Origin: Dinghuibacter sp035492835
Lineage (GTDB): Bacteria > Bacteroidota > Bacteroidia > Chitinophagales > Chitinophagaceae
DNA: 64,000 nucleotides
Direction: 5' to 3'
Assembly: GCF_035492835.1 (NCBI RefSeq)
Contig: NZ_DATJIY010000125.1
Coordinates: 1-64,000 of the forward strand
Below, piece after piece: positions 53,264 through 62,422 of the stretch. The notes under the pieces were generated by a model. It worked only from the letters and a program-made list of their open reading frames with translations, searched no databases and was not told the DNA's origin. A program made the translations under genes and the position numbers. Position 1 is the first letter of the stretch. Each line of letters starts with the position of its first letter.

Positions 53264-54082
53264 ATGAAAAAGACAATTTTTATCACCGGCGCTTCCCGTG
53301 GCTTCGGGAAGCTTTGGGCAGAAGCCTTCCTCCGGAGGGGGGACAACGTAGTCGCCACCGTCCGTAACCTGGACACGATCCAGGACCTCGTACAACAATA
53401 TGGAGACAGGCTCCTGCCGCTCCGCCTGGACGTCACCGATCGGGCCGCGGTATTTGCGGCCGTGGCCACCGCCAAAGACCGCTTCGGCGGCCTGGACGTC
53501 GTCATCAACAACGCGGGTTATGGTCTCTTTGGCGCGATAGAAGAAACCACGGAGCAAGAGGCGCGCGATCAGTTCGAAGCCAACGTCTTCGGCCTGTTGT
53601 GGGTTACCCAGGCCGCGATCCCCGTCCTGCGGGCACAGGGTCACGGGCACATCATCCAGTTGTCGAGCATCCTTGGCGTAGCGACGCTGCCGACACTGGG
53701 ACTGTACAACGCATCGAAATTCGCCGTGGAGGGCCTGAGCGAGACGCTGGCGACCGAGGTTAAGGCGTTTGGCATCAATGTTACCTTAGTGGAACCCAAC
53801 GGCTTCTCCACCGACTGGGCCGGCGCTTCCGCCGTACACACCCAGTCCATGAAGGAGTATGACGCGATCAAGGCCGCCTTCCTCGAAGGCGTATCGCAGT
53901 CGCCCTTTGGCCAACCGGAGGCCACCTCCGCCGCGATCCTCCGCCTGGTCGACAGCCCGAATCCCCCGTTACGCCTCTTCCTGGGCAAGGTCGCCTTTCC
54001 CTGGGCGCAACAGGTCTATGCCGACCGCCTGGCTACCTGGGAATCGTGGAACGACGTAGCCGTCGCGGCCCACGGGAACTAG
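53264..54082 (+). CDS. Short-chain dehydrogenase/reductase
   Basis: A 272-residue classical SDR: cofactor motif FITGASRGFGKLWAEA (about residues 5-20), VINNAGYGLFG, a catalytic Ser in QLSSILG and the YNASKFAVEG pair of Tyr and Lys (about residue 150). The family reduces or oxidises small carbonyl or hydroxyl compounds with NAD(P). It is followed after 66 bases by an AraC-type regulator on the same strand, an arrangement like that at 34305-36104. Confidence 0.94.
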   Translation: MKKTIFITGASRGFGKLWAEAFLRRGDNVVATVRNLDTIQDLVQQYGDRLLPLRLDVTDRAAVFAAVATAKDRFGGLDVVINNAGYGLFGAIEETTEQEARDQFEANVFGLLWVTQAAIPVLRAQGHGHIIQLSSILGVATLPTLGLYNASKFAVEGLSETLATEVKAFGINVTLVEPNGFSTDWAGASAVHTQSMKEYDAIKAAFLEGVSQSPFGQPEATSAAILRLVDSPNPPLRLFLGKVAFPWAQQVYADRLATWESWNDVAVAAHGN

Positions 54083-54132
54083 GCGCAGCCCCGCGGACTC
54101 GCGCAGAGGCCCGCGGACCGCGCGGAAATCAG

Positions 54133-54140
54133 TAACTTTA
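54133..54140 (+). promoter_or_regulatory. -7-like element of the AraC gene
   Basis: TAACTTTA, one mismatch from TAnnTTTG, 8 bases before the ATG at 54149. The same octamer stands before the esterase gene at 24489. Confidence 0.35.
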
Positions 54141-54148
54141 CACGAGCG

Positions 54149-55039
54149 ATGAACCACTACAAAACCATAAACGAAATGCGTCTCAGCAACGGCGTCCTCC
54201 CTTCGGAGCACCCGTTGCTGAGCGTCTATCGTTGCACGGACAACTGCACCTTCGGGGCCGTGGCCTTTACCGGTGACTTTTATGCCATCGGTTTTAAAAA
54301 GCTGAGATCGGGAGTCTTCCGTTACGGATTAACGCAGTACGACCACGCCAACGGATCGATGTCGTTTATGAGACCCCGGCAGGTCATCCAGTTCCGTGAC
54401 CTGGAATTCGAAGAGGAAGGATTCCTCCTGTTTTTCCATGAGGACTACCTGGACGGCCACCCACTACACGCGGCCATCCGGAAGTACGGCTTTTTCGACT
54501 ATGAAGTCAACGAAGCCCTGCACTTATCCCCCAAGGAAGAACAAACGATAAAGGAGCTGTACGAAAAGATCGAGACCGAGTACCACAATAATGAGGACGA
54601 ATACAGCAGGGACATCATCCTGGCCCACATCGACTCCATCCTTAAATACGCCCAGCGATTCTACAAGCGGCAATTCCTGCACCGGGCGCCGCTGGTGGGC
54701 GCGATGGTATCGAAGTTCAATGAAACCCTTTCCGAATATGTGGCCGGCGGCCAGCTTACAGGCGACGGGCTTCCGACCGTGAGCCTTTTGGCGCAGCGCC
54801 TCCACTTGTCCCCCCGGTATATGAGCGATCTGCTAAAACAGGAGACGGGCAAAACGGCGATCGAGCTGATCCATCTCTTCCTGATCGGAGAGGCCAAGAA
54901 CCTGCTTCGGGGCGAAGGCCAGAGCGTTAGTGAAATCGCCTATGGACTTGGTTTTGAGAACCTGCCCTACTTCTCGCGGCTATTCAAACGGGAAGTGGGC
55001 GTCAGCCCCAATCAATACAAACGACAATTGTTAAACTGA
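54149..55039 (+). CDS. AraC-family transcriptional regulator (paralogue of 35193-36104)
   Basis: A 296-residue protein with an N-terminal effector domain (YDHANGSMSFMRPRQVIQF), a helical middle (YGFFDYEVNEALHLSPKEEQ, YAQRFYKRQF) and a C-terminal AraC domain (about 200-296: VSLLAQRLHLSPRYMSDLLK, IAYGLGFENLPYFSRLFKRE). It shares the EALHLSxKEE, RFYxRQF and GLPxV blocks with the protein at 35193. It probably controls the reductase gene just upstream. Its 3' end overlaps the convergent small membrane-protein gene by nine bases. Confidence 0.93.
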   Translation: MNHYKTINEMRLSNGVLPSEHPLLSVYRCTDNCTFGAVAFTGDFYAIGFKKLRSGVFRYGLTQYDHANGSMSFMRPRQVIQFRDLEFEEEGFLLFFHEDYLDGHPLHAAIRKYGFFDYEVNEALHLSPKEEQTIKELYEKIETEYHNNEDEYSRDIILAHIDSILKYAQRFYKRQFLHRAPLVGAMVSKFNETLSEYVAGGQLTGDGLPTVSLLAQRLHLSPRYMSDLLKQETGKTAIELIHLFLIGEAKNLLRGEGQSVSEIAYGLGFENLPYFSRLFKREVGVSPNQYKRQLLN

Positions 55040-55219
55040 TTTCTTCAGGGGCATCATCCAAAACCCCACGAAGAAACTAACGGTTCCCACTGCGCCGCCG
55101 CCCAGCAACACCCGCTCCAGGAGCGCGCTCTCGACGCCATCCATAAAAAGGTATGTCACCAATCCCAGGGATACCACCCCAAACAGGGACATCCATATCC
55201 CCACTTTCTTGCGTTTCAT
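55031..55219 (-). CDS. Small two-helix membrane protein
   Basis: A 62-residue protein with two hydrophobic helices (VGIWMSLFGVVSLGLVTYLF; VLLGGGAVGTVSFFVGFWMM) and basic ends (MKRKK at the start, LKKSV at the end). I do not recognise a family. Its 3' end overlaps the facing AraC gene by nine bases. The composition and clear two-helix pattern make it a likely real gene. Confidence 0.65.
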   Translation of the reverse strand: MKRKKVGIWMSLFGVVSLGLVTYLFMDGVESALLERVLLGGGAVGTVSFFVGFWMMPLKKSV

Positions 55220-55292
55220 AACTTAGCTATAACAATTCGCATTCCAGAACGGAATAATTCGCGCCACAGGCGATTGTTGAATTCTTTCCACG

Positions 55293-55679
55293 TTACAGCC
55301 GCGCCTGTGCATCATAGCTGAGCATCCAGGTAATCCCGAACCTATCCGTCACCACCCCGAAAAGCCCGCCCCATTGTTGCGCCATCACCGCGGACACTAC
55401 CGTCCCCCCCGTGGACAGCCGTCTGAAGAACAATCGGATATCCGCTTCGCTACCACAGCTGAGGGAAAGGGATATGCCGTTCCCCCGGGCGAAAGCGCCG
55501 GGGCCCTGCATATCGGACCCCATCAGGAGCAGGTCGTCCTTGACCAGCGAGGCATGGACGATGCGCCCTCCCTCTTCTGCCGGCGCCATTTCCAGCTCCG
55601 CCCCCAGGCTTTCCTTATAGAACGTCATGGCCTCCCGGCAGCGGCCGTTGAAGTGTATATAGGGGTGTATTTGCATCAT
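55293..55679 (-). CDS. VOC-superfamily protein, PhnB-like
   Basis: The double ATG at 55679/55676 (MMQIHPYIHFNGRCREAMTF) is the family start; the longer frame adds an unrelated head. 128 residues with the PhnB/3-demethylubiquinone-methyltransferase-like pattern FNGRCREAMTFYKESLGAE, then LLLMGSDM and a closing GLFGVVTDRFGITWMLSYD. These proteins are dimeric with a small-molecule pocket; most have no proven reaction. It stands alone between short gaps. Confidence 0.85.
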   Translation of the reverse strand: MMQIHPYIHFNGRCREAMTFYKESLGAELEMAPAEEGGRIVHASLVKDDLLLMGSDMQGPGAFARGNGISLSLSCGSEADIRLFFRRLSTGGTVVSAVMAQQWGGLFGVVTDRFGITWMLSYDAQARL

Positions 55680-55784
55680 CGGCCGCCGTTTTGTGCAAAA
55701 ATACCCACGGCACCTGCTGACGCCACTGGCGTATCGCGACAACTTAACGGTGTATTCCGGCCATATGTTGTGCACGGGCAAACC

Positions 55785-55814
55785 AAATAAAAACCCCCGG
55801 GGAGCTCCCGGGGG
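55785..55814 (-). terminator. Intrinsic terminator of the secreted unknown gene
   Basis: Minus strand: CCCCCGGG and CCCGGGGG pair around a five-base loop (55794-55814), then TTTTTATTT. It lies about 38 bases after the stop of the gene at 55852-56613. Confidence 0.85.
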
Positions 55815-55851
55815 CTTTGGCAGTATTTACCGCCACACTATCTTCAATAAC

Positions 55852-56613
55852 CTAGTTCGCGTTGATATATAACGTCATCTGCTTCAGGAAGGCAGCGTCG
55901 ACGCTGTCATAACGGTGTTCCTTCAGGAAGTCGAGCATCTTCTGATTCCCCACCGCCACGGTTTCCTTCATCGTCTTCACCTTCATCGGCATCAGTTTCA
56001 AGGTCTTCCCGTCGGGCATCAGCAGGAAGTAGTCGTCTGTATCCACATACTGATCGTACGGATTTCCGCTTTCCACCATACCATCGGTATGATAGTCCGC
56101 CTTGACGAACTTCGTCCTGGTCATCTTGTAGAGGCTGTATTTGCCGGCATCGCCCTTGACCAGGACCTGGAAGAACGGGCTCCCGTCGATGACCACGTCG
56201 TTGATGCGCTCGAAGGTCATTTCGCCGTCGTCGCCGCCCTGGAGGGTAAACGACTTCACGTCTTCGTTCGATACGTTGACCATGTACTTGCCCTCCACGT
56301 TGAGCAGCAGCGTATGGTTCAGCTTGTCGTAGTTATACAGATATCCTTTTTGATCCACCGTCGCATTGCTGCTGTTTATGGCGGTACCCTTCACCCAGCG
56401 GTTGAAAAGGTAGGGACTACCCTTGGTTTCTTCCTTATGGTTGAAAGCCAGGATCGTCGTACCCGTACTGGCTGCCTGTCCGTTGGCCTGGACAGACGAG
56501 AAGGTGGCGAAATTGTCCGCTATTGCCTGGGACGAGGCATCTCTGGTGTCCATCTGCGCGAACCCGCCGGTTGCCAACAGCACAGATGCAAGGCTAAAGA
56601 TATAGTGCTTCAT
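55852..56613 (-). CDS. Secreted protein of unknown function
   Basis: A 253-residue protein with signal peptide (MKHYIFSLASVLLATGGFAQ). The mature part starts with a low-complexity stretch rich in Ala, Ser, Gln and Thr (about 21-50), then beta-rich sequence (YLFNRWVKGTAINSSNATVD; LLLNVEGKYMVNVSNEDVKS) and ends with a helical tail (FLKEHRYDSVDAAFLKQMTL). I do not recognise a family. A TATATTTA near-match to the -7 element is 7 bases before the ATG and a strong terminator follows the gene, so it is transcribed alone. Confidence 0.75.
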   Translation of the reverse strand: MKHYIFSLASVLLATGGFAQMDTRDASSQAIADNFATFSSVQANGQAASTGTTILAFNHKEETKGSPYLFNRWVKGTAINSSNATVDQKGYLYNYDKLNHTLLLNVEGKYMVNVSNEDVKSFTLQGGDDGEMTFERINDVVIDGSPFFQVLVKGDAGKYSLYKMTRTKFVKADYHTDGMVESGNPYDQYVDTDDYFLLMPDGKTLKLMPMKVKTMKETVAVGNQKMLDFLKEHRYDSVDAAFLKQMTLYINAN

Positions 56614-56653
56614 GATATGATAAATATACTAAAAAGGTTTCGTTTTTACACAG

Positions 56654-56682
56654 ACTGGCCGGTCATTTTCAGACCGGCCAGT
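56654..56682. other. Strong intergenic hairpin without a U-run
   Basis: ACTGGCCGGTC and GACCGGCCAGT form a perfect 11-base stem with a 7-base loop, 35 bases after the stop of the DUF1735 gene (minus strand). A T-run lies before the stem on the minus strand, not after it, so it is not a standard terminator. It may protect the 3' end of the SusCD mRNA. Confidence 0.6.
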
Positions 56683-56716
56683 ATTAAAAAAATGCAAAAT
56701 TTATACGACTGGCGCC

Positions 56717-57661
56717 CTATTGCTGAACAAAGGTTTCGTCGATGATCCGATCCGCCGGCGTGCCATTCGTGTAGTAGGACATGATGTGGAACTGGCACTT
56801 TACACCCGGGCTCGGAGGCGTATAGCTGATCAGCCACGAAGCCAGGTTCGATACCGCGGACGTGAAGTTAAAGTCGATACTGGTCATCTGGCTGTAATCG
56901 GACGAGGTGGTCAGGTTGTACTGGTACCCGCTCGAACCCAGGTTGGCATAGTCGATGGCGATTTCCGTAGGACTGACCGGGGAAGCGAACTTCGGGCTGG
57001 GGGAAGCCGCCGTGGTATACCCGGACGGAATGGGGTCCGTGGGACCTGCCCAGGAAATCCGGCCGGGATAGTTATACCGGGTCCCGGTACACGTATAGTT
57101 ACCCGCCAGCGGGTTCCCTACGATGTGGAAATAGATCGTGCTCAGGTTGCCGCTGATGGTCAACCCACTTGCGTCCGTGATCTTGATGGGAAGCATGTAG
57201 GTGTAGGCGGGGTTGAATTCCGCGGCGTTGAAGATGACGTAGAACGTATCCAGACGCTGACCGGCCGGTATGGTCCCGGTCTTGGTCGGTATGGTGTACA
57301 GCGAATCCGGCATGACCTGGTACAAGACGTGCTTGGAGTTGTTTACGCTGTCGGCGTTGTAGGCGGCTACGATCGTGGTGTCCACCGCAATCGTGATGTT
57401 CGTCGCTTTATTCAACGGATAGTCGGAGGCGATGTTGACCGTAAAGAACTCGGTGTCCAATACCGCCCCTGCAGGAAAGCTGAGGTTCGCCGCCGTGAAA
57501 AAGGCCAGACCGCTCGCCGTTGCATTCGGCGTGGGGTTTGTGCTGGCCGTGGATATCTCCGCCACCGGGAAGATCTGACTGAAGTCGGTGTTGGGCTTAT
57601 CTTTCAGACACCCCACCAGCAGCAGGCTCAAAAACGGTATGCTAAGAAGTACTTTTTTCAT
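56717..57661 (-). CDS. DUF1735-type surface lipoprotein of the SusCD locus
   Basis: A 314-residue lipoprotein: signal peptide with lipobox LLLVGC (Cys about residue 18). An N-terminal Ig-like DUF1735 domain (about 45-165) has LDTEFFTVNIASDYPLNKAT and IPAGQRLDTFYVIFNAAEF. A C-terminal beta domain follows with many aromatic residues (YTCTGTRYNYPGRISW). Such proteins are encoded after SusC/SusD and are thought to bind the substrate on the cell surface, like SusE. It starts 20 bases after the SusD-like gene. Confidence 0.85.
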   Translation of the reverse strand: MKKVLLSIPFLSLLLVGCLKDKPNTDFSQIFPVAEISTASTNPTPNATASGLAFFTAANLSFPAGAVLDTEFFTVNIASDYPLNKATNITIAVDTTIVAAYNADSVNNSKHVLYQVMPDSLYTIPTKTGTIPAGQRLDTFYVIFNAAEFNPAYTYMLPIKITDASGLTISGNLSTIYFHIVGNPLAGNYTCTGTRYNYPGRISWAGPTDPIPSGYTTAASPSPKFASPVSPTEIAIDYANLGSSGYQYNLTTSSDYSQMTSIDFNFTSAVSNLASWLISYTPPSPGVKCQFHIMSYYTNGTPADRIIDETFVQQ

Positions 57662-57681
57662 CTGCTCAGATTTTTAGATGG

Positions 57682-59193
57682 TTAAGGCTGCCAAAAGATC
57701 TTGGACGTGAGGATATTGATCGTACCCTGGGCAGACATATTCGCCTGGTTGTAGTTCGCCTCGCTCAGAGGGTACAGTATGCGATAGGGAATATGGGTTG
57801 CCGTGGTGCCGGGGTAGACCGAAACCGGCAGGTCGGACGGGTAACCAAGCCTTCTCCAGTCGTCCCAGGACTCCAGCGGATCGAACATATTGTTGGCGGC
57901 CCATTTCTGGAGGATGATGGTTTCGATCGGGTTGGAGGAGGTGGCGAGGTTAGTCCTGATATCCGTCTGGCTGGTATAAGCGGCTGCCGCGGTAGCGTAG
58001 CTCGGCACACCCAGCAAGCGGAAGGATTCGCTCACGGCCGAATTGAACAAGGCGACCGGGGTGGCCCCGGTGATGTAACCCCGTTGGGCGGCTTCGGCTT
58101 GCAGGAACAGGCTCTCGAAGGCGGGAATCATATAGGCCGTCATCGAAGGCGCCTTCAGGATACCGGGTCCGACGGCGGAGATGACCGCGTTGTGCTCGGC
58201 TCCGGAGTTGGTGCTGCCGAAAGCCCGACCCTTGACGACGTCCGCGGAGTTGACCGCGTAGAACAGGGAGTCGCGGGGGTCGTTGGTGCCCTGGTAAAAA
58301 GCCACGGCGTAGCTGCAAGCCCTATCCAGCTGGTAGCCCTGGTAGGGTGAGTTACTGGTGTTGAAACCGACGTTCTGCCACATGGGGTTTTGCAGGCCGT
58401 TCGAAGAGTTGGAATAACCGGGGTTGATACCGGCGTCCGTCCCCGCGGGCAGAAAGTCGGCGGTGGTCATCCCATTCAGCTCGGACTGTATCAAGGCTGC
58501 GCCGCCGGACCACTGGGTCAGGTGTAACAGCAACTTGAGCTTGACCGTGTTGGCGAAAAGGACCCAATTGGACATGGTCCCGCCAAACATCACGTCATAG
58601 GTTTCCGGGTTGTTAGCGGTGACCGGTGCGCCGTTGATCAACGCAACCGCGGAATCCAGCCAGTGAATGCACGTGGTGTAAATTGTCGCGCCATCGGTAT
58701 AGGTGGGGTAGTTGATCGTACCGCCCTGGAGGGCTGCCGTGAAGGGGATGTTATTGTACATGTCCACGATGCGGCTAAAATGCCAGGCGAGCATGATCGT
58801 CGAGATACCGCCATAGTATGCGTAGCTGGGATCGGTCGATTCGCTTTGGATCAGCTTGTAGTTCGCCATGTTCTCGTACACGTTATCCCAGTTGTTGTTG
58901 TTCGAACTGTTGATCGTATTGTACGTGAGGGCGTTGCTGCTGACGCCGTAGTCACCGCTGTAGGCCCAGTAACCCATATAGAATTGCATGGGGTCCAGGT
59001 TGGCGCTGAATTGGGTAGACGCCGAATTCACCAGTGAGGCGGACAGTACGAACTTCGGGTCCACCGAGGACGGGTTATTCGGGTTGGGGGAGTTTATATC
59101 GAATGTTCCTTTTTTACACCCGGCAGCCAGACCCAACAGCAAGGCGGCGGAGCAAAAAATAGAATATGATGTGCGTTTCAACATACTGTTCAT
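57682..59193 (-). CDS. SusD/RagB-like lipoprotein (SusD_2 type)
   Basis: A 503-residue surface lipoprotein with lipobox LGLAAGCKKG (Cys about residue 26), then FDINSPNPNNPSSVDPKFVL, which is the usual start of SusD_2 proteins. TPR-like helices form the middle (MANYKLIQSE, IVDMYNNIPFTAA) and the end has WDDWRRLGYPSDLP. It is the lid of the SusC channel and binds the imported glycan or peptide. It starts 19 bases after susC. The cargo is unknown, as no degradative enzyme is encoded in the same operon. Confidence 0.95.
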   Translation of the reverse strand: MNSMLKRTSYSIFCSAALLLGLAAGCKKGTFDINSPNPNNPSSVDPKFVLSASLVNSASTQFSANLDPMQFYMGYWAYSGDYGVSSNALTYNTINSSNNNNWDNVYENMANYKLIQSESTDPSYAYYGGISTIMLAWHFSRIVDMYNNIPFTAALQGGTINYPTYTDGATIYTTCIHWLDSAVALINGAPVTANNPETYDVMFGGTMSNWVLFANTVKLKLLLHLTQWSGGAALIQSELNGMTTADFLPAGTDAGINPGYSNSSNGLQNPMWQNVGFNTSNSPYQGYQLDRACSYAVAFYQGTNDPRDSLFYAVNSADVVKGRAFGSTNSGAEHNAVISAVGPGILKAPSMTAYMIPAFESLFLQAEAAQRGYITGATPVALFNSAVSESFRLLGVPSYATAAAAYTSQTDIRTNLATSSNPIETIILQKWAANNMFDPLESWDDWRRLGYPSDLPVSVYPGTTATHIPYRILYPLSEANYNQANMSAQGTINILTSKIFWQP

Positions 59194-59212
59194 TTTTTAA
59201 ACCGTAATTAAC

Positions 59213-62200
59213 TTAGAAAACGATAGACAACGTGCCGGAGAAGATACGCGTGGGGGGGCCTTGACCTTCGCCCGTACGGCCTACGTCGTTACCCGAGTCT
59301 TCGCTGAATTCAGGGTCCGTCCACAGGTTGGTCTTGGGCCTGAACATAAAGAGGTTCCGTCCGGAAACGGTGAGCGTCGCGCTTTGCAGGATCTTGGTGG
59401 GCGCCATCCAGCGATGGGGCAGGTTCCAGCTGATCGCTACTTCACGGATCTTCCATACATCGCCGCTGGTCACGTAGTTGGCGCCTACGCTGTTGTAAAC
59501 GCTCGGCCAGAAGTTAAAGTTGGCGTCATCGACCGTAACGTTCGTATTGGTTACCCATTTACCTCCCTGCAGGTACGCGGAGTTGGGCATAACGAAACGC
59601 TGGCGGCCGGTGGCGGCGGTCGTAACACCCGCGCCGCTGAAGTCCATGTTCTGACCGATCGTGTTAAAGATCTTGTTGCCACCGCGGTAGTCCGCGGTAA
59701 CGGTCAGGGTAAAGGCCTTGTATTGCAGGTTGGTGGTGAGACCAAAGATGTCCGTCGGGTTGGCCGCGCCCATGATCGTCAGGGCGGAGCTTTCCGTGGG
59801 CATACCGGTTACGGGATCCACGATAACCTGACCCGCAGGGTTTCTGTTCCAGTCGTGGGTTTCGATCAGCGGGAAGGCGTAACCGACGACGGCGAAAGCG
59901 TTGCCGTTGTTACCCGGGATACCGATCGATTGCTGGCCGCCATTGATGCCGGTGACCTTGTTTTTATTACGTGTGTAGTTTACGTTGACGAACCAATCCC
60001 AGTCCTTGGTCTTGAATATGTCACCCTTGAGCTCCAGCTCGAGACCCGCGTTCTGCGTTTGAACGGCATTCAACAAGGCGTTGGTGAAACCGCTCGACGG
60101 GGGGATGGGTACGTTGATGATACCGTCCCTCAGGTGCTGTACGTAATAAGTGGCGCCGAGGTTGAAACGGTTCTGGAGGAACCCGATTTCCAAACCGCCT
60201 TCGTTTTCCGTAACGAACTCGGGTTTGATGTTCGGGTTGGCAATGCTCGTATTCAGCTGGAAACCACCCAGGCCGTTATACGGGAAGGCGCCGTAGGAAA
60301 CGAGCGTCTTAACCGTCTGGTAGGCGCCGCTGGCGATGTATTCGCTACCACCGCCCAGGGGAGAGGCGTTACCGGTGACGGAGTGCGCCCCGTGGATCTT
60401 CAGGAAGTTAACCGCTTTGCCCGTGAAGATGGAGGGAATCAGGTCGCTGACAACCAAGGAGGCGTCCACATCATAGTAGGGGATAAAACGGTTGGACTTG
60501 GACAGGCGGGAATCGATGTCCGAGCGGTACGAACCGTGGACGAAGAGGAAACTCTTGTAACCCAGGCTGCCTTCACCGAAGAGACCTAGCTTGCGGGCTT
60601 CCTGCTGGTAGTTTTGGCCCGTACCGCCAAGGCCGGGAACGCCGGTCAGGTTGTTGACGTTGAATACGGGGAAGAAAATAGGGCCCGCGTTGATGTAGAC
60701 CTGCGTGATCTTGTTGTCGCCGTAGGTCGTACCGAGGGTGGCCTTGAAGTTCAGGTCCTTGGTGATGTTGTGATCGAAGTTGGCCAGGAAGTCCGAGGTC
60801 AACAGGAGGTTGTTGTTGTAGTACGTCGAATAGCTCGGCTGAGCGGGGCTCGCGGAAGCGAAGCGCGTACCGTCCGTTCCATAGTGCTCGACCACGCCGG
60901 TACCGGAATAGTTCGAATAGTACAGCGTCTGCGACGTATCGGAGAATACGGAGTACGTAACGCCGTTGCTGGTCGAGTTGTTGTGCGTAACGAACTGGTT
61001 AACGGCCAGACGATAGGAGAGGTTCACCCAGGGCGTCAGCTTCAGCGCGAGGTGCAGGTCGCCCTGTATGCTGTTGACCGTCGTGTTCGTCCGGTTGTTG
61101 TCCAGGTAGTAGTACGGGTTCATGTAATAGTCGTTGAAGTACCCGGACGGGGTGGCGTACTTGTTGTTGGCCCAGTCCTTCATCATCGACAGGGGAATGT
61201 CGGACGGCGTGTTCATCACGTCGTCATACACCGTACCGTCGTTCATGCTTTGTGTCTCGTACTTGTAGGTATAAGCGGCGGAGAAGTCGGCGGAGAACTT
61301 GCCGTACGTCCTGGAACCTCCGATACGGAAGGCGTCGCGGCGACCGGCGTCCTTGGGCATAACGCCCTTGGTATTGACGTCCTGGCCGCTGATGAAAAAG
61401 CGGCTGTTGTCATCCCCAGCGCTATACGACAGGTTGTTCTGGGTAGTCAGCGCGTGATTGAAGAAGTCCTTTTTCTGGTTCTTCACATCGGTGTAGGGTA
61501 TATACAGGTAGCTCCCGTCCGCCAGAACGCGGCCGACAGGTATTTTCCCGCCGGTGGAGCTGTATTCGGGTCCATACTGCTGGTTCTCGTAAGGAACCGC
61601 ATTGGACAGATCGTTAAAGTCGTTGATCCATCTTTCACCGCCGTTCTGACCGAAACGCTTTTGGAAAGCCGGCATGTAGGAAACCGTTTCCAGCTGGGTG
61701 GTGGTCGTGAAGGCTATCTGCGGACGGCCGCGGGTACCTTTCTTGGTGGTGATGATGATAACCCCGTTCGAAGCGTCCGATCCATACACGGCCGAGGCGG
61801 AGGCGCCTTTCAGGACGTTGATGTCGGTGATGTCGTTGGGGTTGAGGGTATTCAGGTCTTCGTAGTAGATGGCGCCGTCCACGATGATCAGCGGGGTGTT
61901 GTTCCCCGTGATGGAGCGCATACCGCGCAGGGTGATACGGGTCGGGGCGAAGACCTGGTTGTTCACGGTGTTGATCTGGAGACCGGCAACCTTACCCGTC
62001 AGGCCGTTGGCGGCGCTGATCGGCTGTGCGGTCAGGACGTCCTTGCCGGACACCCGTGCCGTGGAATAACCCAGCTCCTTGGATTGACGCTGTACGCCGA
62101 AACCGGTGACGACAACCTCCTGGAGGCTGCTGCTCTTGACCTTCAGGGTGACTTTTATTTCCCCGCTGGCCGGAACCTTTACTTCAATGGGATCGTATGC

Positions 62201-62422
62201 GGTAGCAGTGATGATCAGCTCGGCGCCAGCGGCCGCGTGAACCTGGAAAGCGCCGTCCTGATCGGCGGCGGCGCCACCCCTTGAGCCTTTTACTTTGATA
62301 CTGGCGAACGGAATGGGTTTCCCGTTCTCGTCCAACACCCGTCCGATGACGGTATGGACTTGTGCAAATGCAGAGGTACAAAGCACAAATACCCCTACAA
62401 GAAAGGTAGAAAGAATTCTCAT
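59213..62422 (-). CDS. SusC/RagA-family TonB-linked outer-membrane protein
   Basis: A 1069-residue receptor of full length. Signal peptide (MRILSTFLVGVFVLCTSAFA), CarboxypepD_reg domain (VIGRVLDENGKPIPFASIKV, about 24-105), TonB box EVVVTGFGVQRQSK (about 107), plug with the SusC signatures VAGLQI and ITLRGMRSI, then PLIIVDGAIY and INVLKGASASAVYGSDA, and a long barrel ending TRIFSGTLSIVF. It forms the channel closed by the SusD partner. No FecI/FecR pair or hybrid two-component gene is nearby, so control must come from elsewhere. Confidence 0.97.
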   Translation of the reverse strand: MRILSTFLVGVFVLCTSAFAQVHTVIGRVLDENGKPIPFASIKVKGSRGGAAADQDGAFQVHAAAGAELIITATAYDPIEVKVPASGEIKVTLKVKSSSLQEVVVTGFGVQRQSKELGYSTARVSGKDVLTAQPISAANGLTGKVAGLQINTVNNQVFAPTRITLRGMRSITGNNTPLIIVDGAIYYEDLNTLNPNDITDINVLKGASASAVYGSDASNGVIIITTKKGTRGRPQIAFTTTTQLETVSYMPAFQKRFGQNGGERWINDFNDLSNAVPYENQQYGPEYSSTGGKIPVGRVLADGSYLYIPYTDVKNQKKDFFNHALTTQNNLSYSAGDDNSRFFISGQDVNTKGVMPKDAGRRDAFRIGGSRTYGKFSADFSAAYTYKYETQSMNDGTVYDDVMNTPSDIPLSMMKDWANNKYATPSGYFNDYYMNPYYYLDNNRTNTTVNSIQGDLHLALKLTPWVNLSYRLAVNQFVTHNNSTSNGVTYSVFSDTSQTLYYSNYSGTGVVEHYGTDGTRFASASPAQPSYSTYYNNNLLLTSDFLANFDHNITKDLNFKATLGTTYGDNKITQVYINAGPIFFPVFNVNNLTGVPGLGGTGQNYQQEARKLGLFGEGSLGYKSFLFVHGSYRSDIDSRLSKSNRFIPYYDVDASLVVSDLIPSIFTGKAVNFLKIHGAHSVTGNASPLGGGSEYIASGAYQTVKTLVSYGAFPYNGLGGFQLNTSIANPNIKPEFVTENEGGLEIGFLQNRFNLGATYYVQHLRDGIINVPIPPSSGFTNALLNAVQTQNAGLELELKGDIFKTKDWDWFVNVNYTRNKNKVTGINGGQQSIGIPGNNGNAFAVVGYAFPLIETHDWNRNPAGQVIVDPVTGMPTESSALTIMGAANPTDIFGLTTNLQYKAFTLTVTADYRGGNKIFNTIGQNMDFSGAGVTTAATGRQRFVMPNSAYLQGGKWVTNTNVTVDDANFNFWPSVYNSVGANYVTSGDVWKIREVAISWNLPHRWMAPTKILQSATLTVSGRNLFMFRPKTNLWTDPEFSEDSGNDVGRTGEGQGPPTRIFSGTLSIVF

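Noticed and set aside
56654..56682. Hairpin as intrinsic terminator of the DUF1735 gene
   Set aside because: The T-run lies on the wrong side of the stem for the minus strand and there is none for the plus strand; kept only as a strong hairpin.
59261..62284. Two long plus-strand frames (442 and 556 codons) antisense to susC
   Set aside because: Low-complexity composition without motifs; susC on the other strand is complete with all signatures.
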